A DNA stretch of 32,546 nucleotides, taken from NCBI GenBank assembly GCA_012517375.1, contig JAAYVC010000043.1, forward strand, positions 1 through 32,546, written 5' to 3'. Below, piece after piece: positions 31,744 through 32,546 of this stretch. A program made the translations under genes and the position numbers. The notes beneath the pieces were generated by a model, which was not told the origin of the DNA, ran no database searches, and saw only the letters and a program-made list of their open reading frames with translations. Position 1 is the first letter of the stretch; every line of letters starts with the position of its first letter. Source of the DNA: a bacterium. Lineage in GTDB: Bacteria > Hydrothermota > Tepidihabitantia > B3-TA06.

Positions 31744-32289
31744 TTAACTTTCACTTGTTTTCTTTATGTGTTGCTCCCAGAATTTGCTTCTCTTGTTTCT
31801 CGATGAAAGAACGGGTTTTTTGATTTCCGGAGACAATTGTTCGTTCTGCCATTTCCTTTCTTCATCGATAGATTCGCCTTCGCAGACAAGAGCTTTAAGC
31901 ACGTATTCTGCGGCTAAAGGAGCATGATCGGGCATGAGCGCGATCGCGACGGCATGTCCAACACCCCGGGCAACTGCAATCAACACCGGGTCGGTCAATT
32001 CATTTGCTGCATCGATTGCACCAAAAGTAGCATTGCGTGCGCTGCCGACAGACGCTTTTCCTTCTTTCCACATCCTGGCTATCTTGTACGTATTCTAAAC
32101 GTTCATCAATTTTTTCGCCAAAAAGCGGCAGCACCCTCTTAATGCATTTTTGTGCCCAGTGTATAAGCTGTCTGTGCTGCTTTTCTTGCAAAGCCCCCCT
32201 CTATGTTCGGCTATGAACGGATAGCGAGAAGACTTTTGTGCAGATTTCTTCAGTGCCTCCTTTGTTAAATTTGGTCTATTCTTTTGCAT
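31744..32289 (-). pseudogene. Frameshifted immunity-type protein gene (Imm5-like family)
   Basis: One family protein of about 180 residues is spread over two reading frames on the minus strand. Frame a, from the ATG at 32289: RPNLTKEALKKSAQKSSRYPFIAEHRGGLCK. Frame b, from about 32193: EKQHRQLIHWAQKCIKRVLPLFGEKIDERLE. Then back to frame a near 32090: IARMWKEGKASVGSARNATFGAIDAANELTDP and on to the stop at 31744. In intact relatives (polymorphic-toxin immunity proteins, as I recall them) these pieces are contiguous. Two shifts, near 32190 and 32090, compensate but a TAG in frame a lies just upstream of the second, so no full protein is made. It may be a sequencing or assembly fault if the raw reads disagree. 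Confidence 0.7.
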
Positions 32290-32464
32290 CTTGTTTTATC
32301 CGCGGCGCGAATAACATCATCATATGCAGTGCGACCCATTTGTCACAGACATGTAAAGGTCGTCTTTGCATCTTCGATGCCGCTTCGCGTCAAGTCGTCC
32401 CTTTAATCTCCAAGGCCTACGGCCATCTCCCTTTCTTAATGAGCGCTGGATTATCCTCATCCGC

Positions 32465-32546
32465 TTATTTGACCTTCCTCAACTCCTCAATAAACGCAGG
32501 TCTTCTTGCGTATGTGGTCTTGAAGTCCTCAACGAGTTCCCTGACC
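32465..32546 (-). CDS. C-terminal 26 residues of an unknown protein (runs off the right edge)
   Basis: The minus strand is open from the window edge to a TAA at 32467-32465, ending VRELVEDFKTTYARRPAFIE and then ELRKVK. The RRPAFIEELRK ending resembles the tails of some SWIM zinc-finger or helical proteins, but 26 residues are too few for a call. The 175-base stretch between it and the pseudogene (32290-32464) holds no recognised gene, RNA or repeat. Confidence 0.5.
   Translation of the reverse strand, partial: VRELVEDFKTTYARRPAFIEELRKVK

Noticed and set aside
32290-32464. Possible gene remnant (frame with MGRTAYDDVIRAADKTR) before the pseudogene
   Set aside because: Short, no start or ribosome site, no family recognised; may be chance.

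Overview
The window looks like a chromosome fragment of an uncultured, diderm (LPS-bearing) bacterium. Evidence for an outer membrane is an LptD-type LPS translocon, a LapA/LapB pair, a TonB-dependent receptor and two exported proteins that end in type IX-secretion-like C-terminal sorting domains. The combination (T9SS-type tails, a long SRP RNA next to dnaX-ybaB-recR, beta-propeller exoproteins) points to the FCB side of the tree or a candidate phylum such as WOR-3/TA06. That placement is inference; no 16S or ribosomal gene is present.

Layout. (1) 1-550, minus: 5' part of a DegT/DnrJ/EryC1 sugar aminotransferase. (2) 717-4632, plus: two secreted beta-propeller proteins with C-terminal sorting tails, closed by a clear terminator. 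(3) 16395 down to 4682, minus: a long run of mostly overlapping genes: degenerate GT9-like protein, orphan histidine kinase, TrmI tRNA m1A58 methyltransferase, TPR lipoprotein-like/exported protein, NMT1-type binding protein, the large SRP RNA, dnaX, ybaB, recR, nfo, a GT2 glycosyltransferase and a TonB receptor. dnaX carries a candidate programmed -1 frameshift site resembling that of E. coli. (4) 16601-27215, plus: class I glutamine amidotransferase, transglutaminase-like exported protein, LptD, MiaB, LapA, LapB, TPR-SPOR protein and MutS, ended by a 13-bp hairpin that contains the mutS stop codon. (5) 27360-32546, minus, accessory: a four-gene cassette (membrane protein, two tandem paralogues, membrane protein), then a GC-rich ACP-kbl pair, a hairpin-rich spacer, a twice-frameshifted immunity-type pseudogene and the 3' end of an unknown gene.

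The most unusual feature is the promoter architecture. At least ten start regions show TTGACN-like / 16 bp / TANNNT-like boxes, and in six of them the -10 box ends only 5-7 nt before the start codon, so the mRNA would begin at or next to the start codon (leaderless). The same signal fixes start codons for the aminotransferase, the propeller protein, the GT9-like protein, the amidotransferase, the transglutaminase-like protein and miaB. Genes inside operons, and a few single genes (2953, 27842, 29955, 31559), instead have Shine-Dalgarno sequences, so both modes appear to be used.

How genes work together: envelope building (LptD, LapA/B, TonB receptor, GT2/GT9-like enzymes), DNA replication/repair (DnaX, YbaB, RecR, Nfo, MutS) and tRNA modification (TrmI, MiaB) are interleaved in two back-to-back transcription units that diverge from 16396-16600. 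No tRNA, rRNA, CRISPR array, insertion sequence or phage gene was seen. No gene-free stretch exceeds about 185 bases.
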